DNA of 64,000 nt from Theropithecus gelada (Eukaryota; Chordata; Mammalia; Primates; Cercopithecidae): assembly GCF_003255815.1 (NCBI RefSeq), contig NC_037683.1:74143035-74207034 (forward strand), read 5' to 3'. Positions 12,415-23,876 of this stretch are shown here, piece after piece. Made by a program: the position numbers and the translations under genes. A model generated the notes under the pieces. It had not been told where the DNA came from. It saw nothing but the letters and a program-made list of their open reading frames with translations, and made no database searches. Within the stretch, counting starts at the first letter, position 1. Every line of letters begins with the position of its first letter.

Positions 12415-12890
12415 CATTCAAAACCCTTTATAAGCTAACCGATCCTATCATGCCACCCCTGTAACACGTGCCCCAAGCAGCCTACATTCCAGCAAGACAA
12501 AACTTCTCGCTGTTCCCTGAACGCCAACGTTTTGGCCTTTCCTCTGCTCATGCCATTTTGGTCACGTTGAATGCCCTTTCCCTTTTTCAGGCTAGAAAAT
12601 CCTACCCGTATTTCAAAGCCCAACTTAAGTACCACTTCTCTATGAATGCTTCCCCTGACCCCCATCTCCCTTGTTCTTTACCTCATTCCATCTTTCCTCA
12701 CAGATACAAGCATATGGCCCTGACGGATGAACTATGGATGGCTGTATATGTCTGCCTCTCCATGCTACTGCAGCTCCATCCCTACTCTGCATATTTAAAA
12801 TTCCTGCAGAGCAAAGGCTGTGTATATATACTCGTAACCTACTTCATTCACCCCCACTTGTTTCTTGGTACCTAATGAATAGCAAGTCTT
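12415..12890 (+). mobile_element. L2 LINE fossil, 3' portion
   Basis: The pyrimidine-rich wording of the L2 3' end is seen in order: aaaaccctttataagctaac, then gttccctgaacgccaacg, aatgccctttcccttttt, and tttcaaagcccaacttaagt. The 135-codon frame at 12468-12875 lies wholly in this non-coding 3' end and is chance. Confidence 0.8.
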
Positions 12891-13440
12891 TCAAGCAGAC
12901 TTGTTGTATGATTGATTTGACTGATTGATTTGTATTAATAAATTTACATGTCTACTCCCTAGCTATAACAATGAAAATATATTGAACTAATCCAATCCCC
13001 TGCCTGAAAGCAGTTATGGCGATGCTTCCTTTCATTTCCTCTCTTCTATGATAATGAGTGAAATCAAATGAAACACAACCAGTTAAAACCTCCATCCTCA
13101 AGTTCAGCGTCTATGCTGGTTTTTTTTTTTTTTTTTTTTTTTTTTTTGCCCCTACAAATCCATTCTCTGACCTTTTCTACCCTGCTCTGTACTCTAGAAG
13201 AGGAAATGTTAGGAATTGCATCATCCAGGCTGTTTTGCCCTGTAGCTTTTGGCTAATGGGTTCAACTACTGGGAGACACTGCCAGGACCACAGAGGGCAG
13301 GCGGAAAAGGAGAGGTCAGAGTATTTATTTTCCTCCCTAACTTTGCTGGAATATAGTTGGGCAGTGGCTGCATTTCCTTATGTAGGCCCACAGCTCCTAT
13401 AGGCAGCTTCTCTTATTTGTTGTTTAAGTTTTCTAAATGT
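12891..13440. other. No gene; includes a 28-nt T run
   Basis: The uninterrupted T run is at 13120-13147. No Alu or L1 body adjoins it on either side that I can recognise, so its origin is unclear; it may be the tail of a very short or decayed retroinsertion. No coding signal. Confidence 0.5.
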
Positions 13441-13868
13441 ATTATCTTACAGTTCTGTAGGTCAGATGTTTGACAGAAGTCTTGATGGACTGAAATCAAA
13501 CGGTTGGCAAGGCTGCATTCTGAACCGGAGGCTCTTGAGAATTCTGCTTTATCATTTCCAGCTTGTTGGGTCTGCCCACATTCCTTGGCTCATGGCCTCT
13601 TTCTTCCATCTTCAAAGCCAACATTGCCTCTCTCTGGCCTTTCTTCATCACATCTCTGGCCATAGCAGGGAAAGTTTCTTTTCCTTTAATGACTTAAGTG
13701 ATTAAATTAGGCCCATCTGCATAATTCAGGATAATGTCCTTATCTGAAAGTCCTCAACCTTAATCACATGTGCAAAGTCTCTTTTGCCATGTAAGGCAGC
13801 GTATTCACAGACCCTGGGGATTAGGGCACAGACATCTTTGAGGAGCCATTCTTCTGTCTATCACACTT
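13441..13868 (-). mobile_element. MaLR-type LTR (MLT1-like)
   Basis: The order cttacagttctgtaggtcag, then ccacattccttggctcatgg, ccatcttcaaagccaaca, and attcacagaccctgggga is that of MaLR/MLT1-type LTRs in reverse orientation. No clear 5-bp duplication was found, so the ends are approximate. Confidence 0.65.
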
Positions 13869-14525
13869 GGGTTTAGCTCACTGTTCCCTTTATTTGCCTA
13901 GACAGGTCAATGGCTTCTTGACGTTGTTAATCCCTGGGGCCTCATTATTCTGTGTTGGTTCCCTTACTATACCCTCAGCTTTACACATGGTTTCTTCACT
14001 AAATTATCTTTAGTCAACCCTCTGAGCATGCTGTATGATTCCTGCAAGGACCCTGACTGATCCCACAATGCTCAATCACCCACCACAGATAAAACTGTGT
14101 GGTTGGAGTCCTACTGGAATCCTAGCAGACAGTATTTGGTTTTCTGCTAGAAGGTCACTGATGATCCCCTTAGAGAAACCAGCTGTCTGGATGAACAGGG
14201 ACCAGTTTTACCCACCACTTACTTTCCTTCTTATAACTGTGTACATGAAGAGTTGAAATGGGTTTTTGTACCTGGTAAATATGAAGAGGTGGCTCACTCA
14301 GCAAAGTTAATAGCTGGGCAGCTTCGATACTTTGGGAACGATTTGAGGACCAACAAGCTCCTTCTGCACAACCAGAAGAAAAAAATATTCAAATTTCTGC
14401 TGAAAAATCAATAAAATCAGGGCTCTGAAATATTTGAGAGCAAAGCAAGTAAAGTTCATTCCAACGCATTCTTCATCCCCAAAGACTCTCTCCTCAGCCT
14501 TCCATCTCAGCACAATTAACTTCAA
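13869..14525. other. No gene recognised
   Basis: Non-repetitive-looking sequence. Frames at 14035-14256 and 14307-14525 (minus) have no recognisable domain. Confidence 0.45.
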
Positions 14526-14720
14526 AGATTAAGAGCATCTACTTTGGCAGGAAATAAACCTGGGTTTGAATCTCAGCTCCGTGGCTTGTATAAATTATTT
14601 AACATTTCCAAGCCTCAGTTTTCTTATCTGTAAAATGGAGATAGTGTCTACAGGATTGCCGAAAGATTGAATTTAGGCTATATACATATTCACATTGTGC
14701 CTAATAAGTATACATTACAT
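14526..14720 (+). mobile_element. MIR
   Basis: A clear MIR core: gattaagagcatctactttg, then cctgggtttgaatctcagct, and cctcagttttcttatctgta followed by aaaatggaga. Plus orientation, heavily substituted. Confidence 0.88.
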
Positions 14721-14754
14721 TACATACATAACAATATATTATTATAATTAATTA

Positions 14755-15030
14755 GTAGTATTAAATCCTGCCACTTCTTTAAGGCCAAGTTCAAATCCTC
14801 ACCTCCAAGAACTCTTCCTAGATCCCTCCAAACTTCAGAGATCTCCCTTTCCTTTAAATTCTTACAATCCTTGTAGATAATGCAGTAGACAATTTGGCAG
14901 CTATTTACAGTAATGACCATAGTCTCCTTCCATAGTGAGAACTGTCTTTGTAGGCGTCTCCCTTTGTGCCTAACCTAATGGTGGGCATAGAATAGACACT
15001 CAGGAAGTATCCATCAATTATTCACCTTCC
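14755..15030 (+). mobile_element. L2 LINE fossil, 3' end
   Basis: Diverged L2 3' wording: cacttctttaaggccaagtt, ctccaagaactcttcctaga, and gtgggcatagaatagacact at the end. It lies just downstream of the MIR. Confidence 0.65.
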
Positions 15031-15734
15031 AGATGAATTGCCATCATGAAGGGTATATTTTCTCAACCTTTCTTCCGCTTTTCCTGGCTGTATTTGCCAT
15101 TCTGAAGTGAGAGGAGAAAGTAATACAGTGTCCATATGTACAAGAAAACATAGACACTTCCTCCTCTTTTAAAGTTAGAGAGGTGTCTCACAGTTTTCCA
15201 AACCATAGAGAGCATTCCCAATTTTACATTTTCTGCTCTAATATCAGACCATTTGTCAGGACATGTGCTATAATTCTGACTTCAGGAAAAATGACATCTT
15301 CTACACTCCTTATATTAATCAAGATAGTCTAGATTATGCCAAAGGAACAAATTTTCCCAGATCTCAATCACTTAAAAGCTGAGACAACATAACAAAAGCT
15401 TATTTCTCTTTAGTGGAATAATCTACTGAAGACTCAGGGAAACCATCTCCACACAGCCCCTCATCAGTCCAGGCTGATGCAAGATTCTCCATCCTCAAGC
15501 TGCACTGTCTAGAACACGCCATCTCTTCAGTTATAAACAGTACAAGAAGACAATGCTGGAGAGTTTTGCACTAACAATTAAGTCCTAGGTCCAAATCTGA
15601 CACACATCACTTCTGCTTAACAACCCCTGGTCAGAACAAGAGTCACATGGCCCTGCTTAATGGCAAAGGGCATGGAAAATTGGTATCATTGCACTGGCCT
15701 GGAAAGAGGGGAGAACCAGATTGAGCGGAGCATT
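15031..15734. other. No gene recognised
   Basis: Possible fragments of older repeats around 15320-15560 (aaagcttatttctctttag and similar recall reversed MaLR LTR text), but too diverged to call. Confidence 0.4.
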
Positions 15735-15925
15735 GGAAGTCTTTATTACACTTCTTAAAACTCTTGTTCAACTCTAACTTGTATGACAATCTTCACTCCT
15801 CCTGGACTGCAAACTCTTTGAGGGCAGAGGTCCTAATGGATTCATCTCTAGTTCCGCTCTCCACTCCCTCAGTGCCTTGCTAGCAAAATCTCTAGCACAT
15901 GAACCAAGTGTATTTATCAAGTACA
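15735..15925 (+). mobile_element. L2 LINE fossil, 3' terminus
   Basis: Contains the conserved end section: ctcctggactgcaaactctt, tgagggcagaggtcctaatg, and the degraded terminal ctagcacatgaacc. It ends where an inverted L2 begins. Confidence 0.7.
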
Positions 15926-15929
15926 TTTT

Positions 15930-16420
15930 TTAAGTTTACCAAATAGTTATTGAATGCTTCCCATGTGCCTGGTACTGTTCTAGGTGATGAAGATATGGCC
16001 CTGAACAAAATGTACACCAATCTCAAGGCTCATAAAACTTAGATTTTAGTGTGAAAGGAAAACAAATCAAAAAAATAGACAAAATGTATGATTAGGTGAC
16101 TGTTGATAAGTGCTACGGAGAAAAATAAAGCAAGGAAAGGGGTTACTAAATATATATGTGGCAGGGGTGTGGGCAGATAATGACTGTGTGGGGCCAAACA
16201 GGGAGGAGAGTTGACCAGGAAGACCTGTGCTTCTTGTGGTGACATAAACAAGGAGAAAGGGTATAATAAGATGAGTGTTGATGGTCTCAAGAAAGATGGC
16301 AGTGGTGAGGCTGTGAGTATTGGGTGTGAAAAGAGGAAGAGATTGGAGTCTTGTCAGTTCATGAAGAGTTTGAGAGCTCCCTTTCCACTCCTGCAAATAC
16401 TAATAAGGAGAGAAGGACAC
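15930..16420 (-). mobile_element. L2 LINE fossil, reverse orientation
   Basis: Begins with the reverse complement of the L2 3' terminus (ttattgaatgcttcccatgt, gcctggtactgttctaggtg) and continues into the section with gataagtgctacggagaaa. It lies tail to tail with the plus-strand L2 just before it. Open frames on both strands here are chance. Confidence 0.72.
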
Positions 16421-17204
16421 AGTTGGCTTTTCTGATTGTCCTTTTGGCTTACAGAGACAGGTATGGAGTCTAACAAGAGGGCATTTTAACAGGAGCTTGT
16501 GGGTGAATTTAATCGATATTTTTCTGTCATACATTTTCAGGCACTTTTTATATATTTTTTCTTTTTTTCACTTAAATTAAAAATTCTAATAACATCTGTA
16601 GAGTTCATTAAAATGTCTCTTTTTAAGGCTATTAGCAGCTTCTTGGTGTTCTCTCTTCACCCTAGTGTGAAATTTCTGCCTTATAATTTGTTGGAGAAAA
16701 GACTTTTAAAAATCTGTGAATTAAAGACCTCTTTGAAGAAGGCTCCTACTGTGTTGGTGTTTCTTTCATTTTTCTTTCATGCTTTAAAACTCTTTACCCC
16801 ACCCAGATAATCATATGGACTATGGTACTTATGAATGGTCACATTTATATGTATCTTTTGTTAATTCAACTATCTATGGCATGTGGGTAATCTTTGTTAA
16901 GCTCCTAATAACTACAAATGTTTCATTAAAAGGACGGATCTTCAGAACTTCCAATATTTTTTATTAACATCTATACTGCTTAAATCTTCCTCACAATGAG
17001 ATGGATAGAGTAGGAAGGTAGGTGGCTTAAGTCCTGTCTGAGCTCCATTATTGAAGTTTCATGAATGTTCTGGAATTCACTTTTCCTCTTCTGAAAGGTT
17101 GATGACTTTTACTCTAATTGGTAAATCATTATCATCAGTTTTATAGTAATTACATTTCTATTACTCTATACAGGCATTGTACTGGACATCTTATATGAAT
17201 TACC
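16421..17204. other. No gene; possible faint MIR remnant near 17130-17200
   Basis: AT-rich sequence. Text around 17170-17200 (ggcattgtactggacatctt) faintly resembles a reversed MIR. The 103-codon frame at 16499-16810 is T-rich and has no domain. Confidence 0.4.
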
Positions 17205-19660
17205 TTTTTTATTGTGGTCAAAAACACGTAACACAAAAGTTACCATCTTCATGATTTTTAAGTGTACAATACAGTAGTATTAATATAAACACTTTTTCAT
17301 CCTGCAAAATTGAAACTACATATCCATTAAGCAACTCCCATTTACCTCCTGCCCCAACCCCTGGCAACCACCATTTTACTTTAGGTTTCTAAGAGTTTGA
17401 CTATTTTAGATACTTCCGGTATGTGGAATTATGTAGTGTTTGTCTTTTGTGACTGACTTATTTCAATTACCGTAATATCTTCAAGGTCCATCCATGTAGA
17501 AGCATATGACAGCACTTCCTTCCTTTTGTGAGACTGAAAATATTTCATTATATGTATGTGATACATTTTATTTATTCATCTGTTGATGAACATTTAGGTT
17601 ATTTCCATCTCTTGGCTATTGTGAATAGTGCTGCAATGAATACCAATGTGCAAATATCTCTTAGAGATCCTTTTTCAAATATTTTAGATACCCAGAAGTG
17701 ATATTGCTGGATCACATATTATTTCTAACTTTTAAAATAACCTCCACAGTTTCCCATAGTAGCTGCACCATTTTATATTCCCACCAACAGTGTACAAGGG
17801 TTCTAATTTCTCCACATTCTCACTACCACTTGTTATTTTTTGTTTTAGGGAGGGTGGCCATTCTAACAGGTGTGAAGCCATAGCTCATGGTGGTTTTAAT
17901 TTGCATTCCCCTAATTATTACTGATGTTGGGTATCTTTCAATACGCTTATTGACCATTTTTATATTTTCTTTGGAGAAGTGCTTGCCCAATTCCTTTGCT
18001 TTTTTAAAAAAACTGGATTGTTTCTGTTTTTGTTGAGATATAGGAGTCATCTTTATATTCTGGATAATACTCCCCATCAGACTTACAGTTTGCAAGTATT
18101 TCCTCCCATTCCTTGGTTGCCTTTTCAATCAGTTGTTTGTTTCCTTTGCTGTGCAGACGTTGTTCCATTTGCTATATTCTCACTTGTCTATTTTCACTTT
18201 TGTTGTCTGTGCTATTTGTGTCATAGCCAAGAAATCATCGCCAAATTCAATAGTTCAAAGTTTTTCCCCCATGTTCTCTTCTAGAAGTCTTATAGTTTCA
18301 GTTCTTATTTTTAGATCTTTAATCAACTTTGAATTCATTTTTCAATATAGTGTAAGATAAAGGTCCAGTTTCATTTGTCTGCATGTAAACATCCAGTCAT
18401 CCCAGTACCATTTGTTGAAGAGACTACCCTTTCCCCGTTGTTTAGCCTCGACACTTTTATTGAGGATCATTTGATTGTGTACATGAGGATTTATTTCTGG
18501 GCTCTCTATTCTGTTCCATTGGCCTTTATGTGTCTTAAATGTCATCATCATGCTGTTTTAAATATTGCAGATTTGAAATGTTTTGAAATCAGAAAGTGTG
18601 AGATGTCGAGCTTTTTCTATCTCAAGATTGTTTTGACTATTTGGGGCCTTTAGTAATCCCAGATTAATTTTTGAAATTTTCTGCAATTTTTGCAAAAAAA
18701 AATGCTGGTGAGATTTTAATAGGTATTGTATTGAATCTATTGGTCACTTTGGGTAGTATAAACATTTTAACAACATGAATTCTTTCCAAGCAGGAACACA
18801 AAATATCTTTCCATTTATTTGTCTTTTTTCAATTTCTTTTGTCAATATTTCCTAGTTTTGGATGCAAATTTTTCACCTTGGTTAATATTATTTTTAGGTT
18901 TTATTTTTTTGATGATATTTAAAATGTAATTTAAAACAATTTTTCCTTTTAGATTGTTCATGGTTACAGAACTTTAACTGTTTTTTTTTGTGTGTTAAAT
19001 TTTAATCCTGCAACTTTGCTAAATTTATTACTTCTGACAGGTTTTGTGTATAATGTGTGTGACACCTTTAGGATTTTCTATATACAAGATCATGTTGTCT
19101 ATAAACAAAGAACATTTTGCTTCTTCTTTTCCTATTGGGTGCTTTTATTTCTTTTTCTTCCTTATTGTTCTGGACAGGATTTTGAGTATTATGTTGAGTA
19201 GAAGTGGTGAGAACAAGGATCCTTACTTTGTTTCTGATTTTGAGAAAATGGTTTTAGCTTTTTGCCATTTTGAGTATGATGTTAGCGGTGGGCCCTTTAC
19301 CTACGGCCACTATTAAGTTGAAGTAAAATCTTTCTATTCTTAGTTTGTTTTTACCATGAAAGAATATTAAATTTTGTCAAGTTTTTCTGTATTAATCTGC
19401 TAATATATTACATTGATGAATTTTCATGTTCAAACTAAATCCCACTAAATCATAATATGTAATACTTTTAATACATTGTTGAATTTCATTTACTAATGTT
19501 TTGTTGAAGATTTTTATGTCAATATTCATCAGGGGTATTGGCCTGTAGTAGTTTTCTTTCTCGTATCTTTTTCTGATTTTGGCATTAGGGTGGTGCTGCT
19601 CTTATAGAATGAGTTTGAAAATGTTTCCTCCTTTTCAATATTTTGGAAGAGTTTAAGAAT
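17205..19660 (-). mobile_element. Old L1 (L1M-type), 3' UTR and ORF2 C-terminal half
   Basis: On the minus strand this reads from ORF2 (reverse transcriptase near 19600) to the 3' UTR at 17205, where a T run marks the tail. The 3' UTR text (caaccaccattttactttag, aagtgtacaatacag) is that of older L1 subfamilies. Frames are broken throughout. It is one part of a larger fragmented element; matching pieces lie at 20438-20516, 23877-24696 and 25075-25978. Confidence 0.85.
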
Positions 19661-19670
19661 TGGTAGTTCT

Positions 19671-20427
19671 TTTTTTGTTGTTATTTAGTTTTTATTTCAT
19701 AACCATAAACTTAACTCTGCAATCCAGCTAGGCATGGAAGAGAGCAAGGAAAACATGGAACCCAGAGGGAACTGCAGTGAGAGCACAAACATTCTAGGAT
19801 ATTGAGAGCAAATGGGGTGGAGGGGTGCTCTCTTGAGCTACAGAAGGAATGGTCTGGTGGTTAAGATAAAACACAAGTCAAACGTATTCGAGTTGTCCAC
19901 AGTCAGCAATGCTGATCTTCTTGCTGGTCTTGCCATTCCTGGACCAAAGTGCTCCATGGCCTCCACAATATTCATGCCTTCTTTCACCTTGCCGAAGACC
20001 ACATGCTTGCCATCCAACCACTCAGTCTTGGCAGTGCAGATGAAAAACTGGGACCATTTGTGTTGGGTCCAGCATTTGCCATGGACAAGATGCCAGAACC
20101 GGTATGCTTCAGGATGAAGTTCTAATCATCAAATTTCTCCCCATAGATTGACTTGCTGCCAGTGCCATTATGACGTGTGAAGTCACCACCCTGACACATA
20201 AACCCTGGAATAATTCTGTGAAAGCAGGAACCCTTATAACCATAATACTTTCTCTCCAGTGCTCAGAGCATGAAAGTTTCCTGCTGTCTTTGGAAACTTG
20301 TCTACAAACAGCTCGAAAGAGACGCGTCCCAAGGGCCCGCCATCCACAGCGATGTTGAAGAACACGGTGGGGTTGACCATGGCTGATAGTACAGGGTACC
20401 TGATGGCAGAGGCATCTACAAAGCTGG
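19671..20427 (-). pseudogene. PPIA: Processed pseudogene of cyclophilin A (PPIA)
   Basis: An intronless copy of the PPIA mRNA, which encodes the cytosolic peptidyl-prolyl isomerase cyclophilin A. It runs from a stretch of 5' UTR through the coding region (ATG at 20380-20378) and the full 3' UTR to a poly(A) signal at 19696-19691 and a short A tail. A 10-bp direct repeat, tggtagttct, flanks it (19661-19670 and 20428-20437), the expected result of L1-mediated insertion. Relative to the 498-nt coding sequence I recall, there is one inserted base near the 'glycine-tyrosine-lysine-glycine' region, two single-base deletions, a premature TAG at 20125-20123, and the normal TAA stop changed to TAC (19886-19884) with a TGA two codons later. 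It sits within old L1 ORF2. It cannot encode the enzyme. Confidence 0.97.
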
Positions 20428-20437
20428 TGGTAGTTCT

Positions 20438-20516
20438 CTAAAAGTCTAATAGGATTCTCCAGTGATGTCATTCAGTCATGGGCATTTACTTTGTTTTTCT
20501 GGATTCTTGATGTGTG
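20438..20516 (-). mobile_element. Continuation of the old L1 ORF2 beyond the PPIA insertion
   Basis: L1 antisense ORF2 text resumes directly after the pseudogene (aggattctccagtgatgtca, catgggcatttactttg) and is then broken off by the T tail of a younger L1. It shows that the pseudogene landed inside the L1. Confidence 0.75.
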
Positions 20517-22893
20517 TTTTTTTGGTTTTAAATTTCAACTTTTATTTTAGACACAGGGGGTACGTTGGCAGGTTTGTTACATGGAAATTTTGCATGATGC
20601 TGAGATTAGGGGTCTGATTCCCGTCACCCAGATAGTGAGCATAGTACCTAATAGGTGTTGTTTTTTTTTTTTAAACACGTGACCCTTTCTTCCTTCTCCC
20701 TCTAGTAGCCTTTGTCTGTTATTCCTCTATTATGTTCATGTGTGCTCAATGATTAGCTCAATTGTAAGTGAAAACATGTGGTAGTTGGTTTTCTGTTTCT
20801 GTGTTACTTTGCTTAGAATTATAGCCTCCAGCTGTATCCATGTTTGCACAAAAGATATGATTTCATTTTTTAATTTATTTTTATTTATTTATTTATTTAT
20901 TTTTCGAGATGGAGTCTTACTCTGTCACCCAGGCTGGAGTGCAGTGACATGATCTTGGCTCACTGTAACCTCTGCCTCCTGGGTTCAGGTGATTCTCCTG
21001 CCTCAGCCTCCTGAGTAGCTGGAACTACAGGCCTGTGCCACCACACCCAGCTAATTTTTGTACTTTTAGTGGAGACAGGGTTTCACCATGTTGGTCAGGC
21101 TGGCCTCCAACTCCTGACCCCGTAATCTGCCCACCTTGGCCTCCCAAAGTGCTGGAACTACAGGCATGAGCCAGCACTCCCCACGTGATTTCATTCTTTT
21201 TTATGACTGTGTAGTATTCCATGGTGTATATGTACCACATTTTCTTTAATCTACCATTGACGGGCACCTTGGTAGTAGATTCCATATATTTGCTATTGTG
21301 AATAGCACAGCAATGAACATAAGAGCATTCATGTGTCCTTTGGCAGAACAATTTATTTTGCTTTGAGTGTATGCCCAGTAATGGGATTACTGTGATGGAT
21401 GGTAGCTCTGTTTTAAGTTCTTTGAGAAATCTTAAAATTGCTTTCCACGGTGATTCAACTAATTTACATTCCTACCAACAGTGTGTAAGTGTTCCATTTT
21501 CTCCACAGTCTTTCCAGCATCTGTTTTTTTTGTTGTTGTTGTTGTTTGACTTTTTAATAATAGCCATTCTGACTGGTGTGGGATGGTATCTCCTTGTGGT
21601 TTTGATTTGCATCTCTGTGATGATTAGTGATGCTGAGCACTTTTTCATGTTTGTTGGCTGCCACTTGTATGTCTTCTTTTGAGAAGTGTTCATGTCCTTT
21701 GCCATTTTAATGGGGTTGTTTTATTCTTAAGTTCCTTATAGATGCTGGATATTAGGCCTTTGTCAAATCTACAGTTTGTAAATTTCTTCTACCATTTGGT
21801 GGTTGTCTGCTTACTCTGTTGATAGTTTCTTTTGCCGTGCAGAAATTCTTTAGTATAATAGGTGCCACTTGTCTATTTTTGTTGCAATTGCTTTTGGGGA
21901 CTTAGCCAAAAAATATTTCTCAAGGCTGATGTGGAGAAGAACAATTCCTCAGTTGTCCTCTAGGATTTTCATAGTTTGAGGTCTTACATTCAAATCCTGA
22001 TCTATTTTGAGTTAATTTTTTAATACAGTGAAATGTAGGGATCCAGTTTCAATCTTCTTCATATGGCTACCCAGTTATCCCAGAAACATTTATTGAATAG
22101 GAAGTGCTTTCCCCATTGCTTGCTTTTGTCAGCCTTGTAAAAGATCAGATGATTATAGGTGTGTGGCTTTATTTCTGAGTTTTCTATTCTGTTCCAATGG
22201 TCCATGTGTCTATTTTTGTACCAGTACCATGCTGTTTTGGTTACTGTAGCTTTATCGTATGACTTGAAGTTGGGTAGTATGATTCCACCAGCTTTGTTCT
22301 TTTGGCTTAGGATTCCTTTGGCTATTGGTCTTTCTTTTGGTTTTATATGAATTTTAGAATAGTTTTTTCTAATTCTGTGAAGAACAACATTGGTAGTTTG
22401 ATAGGAACCACGCTGAATCTGTAAATTGCTTTGGGCAGTATAGCCATTTTTACAATATTGATTCTTCCAATCCATCAGCATGTAATTTCTTCCATTTATC
22501 TGTGTCATCTCTGAAATCTTTCAACAATGTTTTGTAGTTCTCCTTGTAAAGATCTCCTTGGTTAGTTGTAGTCCTAGGTATTTCATTTTCCTTGTGGTTG
22601 TTGTAAGTGGAATTGTGTTCTTGATTTCACTCTCAACCTGAACCTTGTTTGTGTATAGAAATGCTATTAATTTTTGCACTTTGATTTTGTATCATGAAAC
22701 TTTACTAAAGTCATTTATTAGTTATAGAAGCCTTTTGGCAGAGTGATTAGGATTTCCTAGCTATAGAATGATTTCATCCTTGAAGAGAGATAGTTTGACT
22801 TCTTCTTTATCAATTTAGATGCCTTTTATTTATTTAACTTGCCTTATGGCTGTGGCTAGGACTTCCAGTACACTGTTGAATGTAAAAGGTGTC
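20517..22893 (-). mobile_element. Younger L1 (L1PB/L1MA age), 3' portion
   Basis: Starts with a T run (20517-20523), then the 3' UTR text (cacagggggtacgttggcag, cacccagatagtgagcatag) and ORF2 from its C-terminus back into the reverse transcriptase, where it stops abruptly at about 22893. The 149-codon frame at 22059-22508 (minus) is the longest ORF2 remnant. Its own 5' half follows in the opposite orientation, so the two are treated as one insertion. Confidence 0.9.
20867..21185 (-). mobile_element. Alu (AluS-like) inside the younger L1
   Basis: Reverse-oriented dimeric Alu whose tail is a (TTTA)n-rich tract at the left. The flanking L1 sequence tgatttcatt is duplicated on both sides (about 20857-20866 and 21186-21195). 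Confidence 0.93.
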
Positions 22894-23876
22894 AAAATTA
22901 TTCCAAGCACATTTTTGGACCGCAGTGCAATACAAATAGAAATCAATACCAAGATCTCTCAAAATTACACAACTATAAGGAAATTAAACAACTTACTCCT
23001 CAATAACTCTTGGGTTAACATCAAAGTTAAGGAAGAAATTTAAAAATTCTAAAAATAGGGACACAACTTGCCAAAAGCTCTGAGATGCAGCTAGTATTAA
23101 GAGGAAAGTTTATGGTGCTAAATTCCATCATCAAGAAATAAGATCTCAAATTAACAGTTTAACTTCACACCTATAGAAACTAGAAAAACAAAGAACAAAT
23201 CAACGCCAAAGCTTCCAGAAGAAAATAAATAACTAGAATTAGAGAAGAACTGAATGAAATTGAGATGCAAAAATCCATACAAAAGATCAATGAAGCCAAG
23301 AGCTGGTTCTTTGTAAGAATAAGCAAAATTGATAGACCTCTGGCTACATTAACAAAGAAAAAAAAAGAGAAGAACCAAATAAGCACAATCAGAAATGACA
23401 AAAGCAATATTCCAACTGATCTCACAGAAATACAAAAGATCATCAGAGACTACTAGGAATAACTCTTTGCACACAATTAGAAAATCTAGAAGATATGTAT
23501 AAATTTCTAGAAGCACACATTCTCCCAAGGTTGAATCAGAAAGAGATTGAAATCCTGAACAGACCAATATCACCTTCTGAAACAGAATCAGTAATAAAGA
23601 ATCTAGCAACCAAGAAAAGCCCTGGACCAGGTGGATTCAGAGCTGAATTCTACCGGACAATAGTATAAGAAGAGCTTGTGCTAATCCTATTGAAATTATT
23701 CCAAAAAACTAAGGAGGAGATACTCCTCCCCAACTCATTCTATGAGGCCAGCATCATCCTGATACCAAAACATGGCTGAGACAAAAACATGAAAAAAAAA
23801 CTTCAGGCCAACATCCTTGATGAACACGGATGCAAAAATTCTCTGCAATTTACTAGCAAACTGAATCCAGCAGCAC
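22894..23876 (+). mobile_element. Inverted 5' portion of the younger L1 (ORF2 endonuclease/RT section)
   Basis: Immediately after the junction at about 22893 the sequence becomes L1 ORF2 in the plus orientation, starting near the end of the endonuclease domain and ending in the reverse transcriptase at aatccagcagcac. Frames at 23265-23456 and nearby are ORF2 remnants. Order and orientation (tail, 3' part, then 5' part flipped, outermost end being the more 3' ORF2 position) fit a twin-primed L1 insertion with a few hundred bases of ORF2 missing at the junction. Confidence 0.85.

Noticed and set aside
12468..12875. 135-codon plus-strand open frame
   Set aside because: It lies in the non-coding 3' end of an L2 fossil; pyrimidine-rich composition explains the lack of stops.
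20109..20471. Minus-strand 120-codon frame as an expressed cyclophilin
   Set aside because: It covers only the start of a processed PPIA pseudogene in part out of frame; indels and a premature stop disable it.
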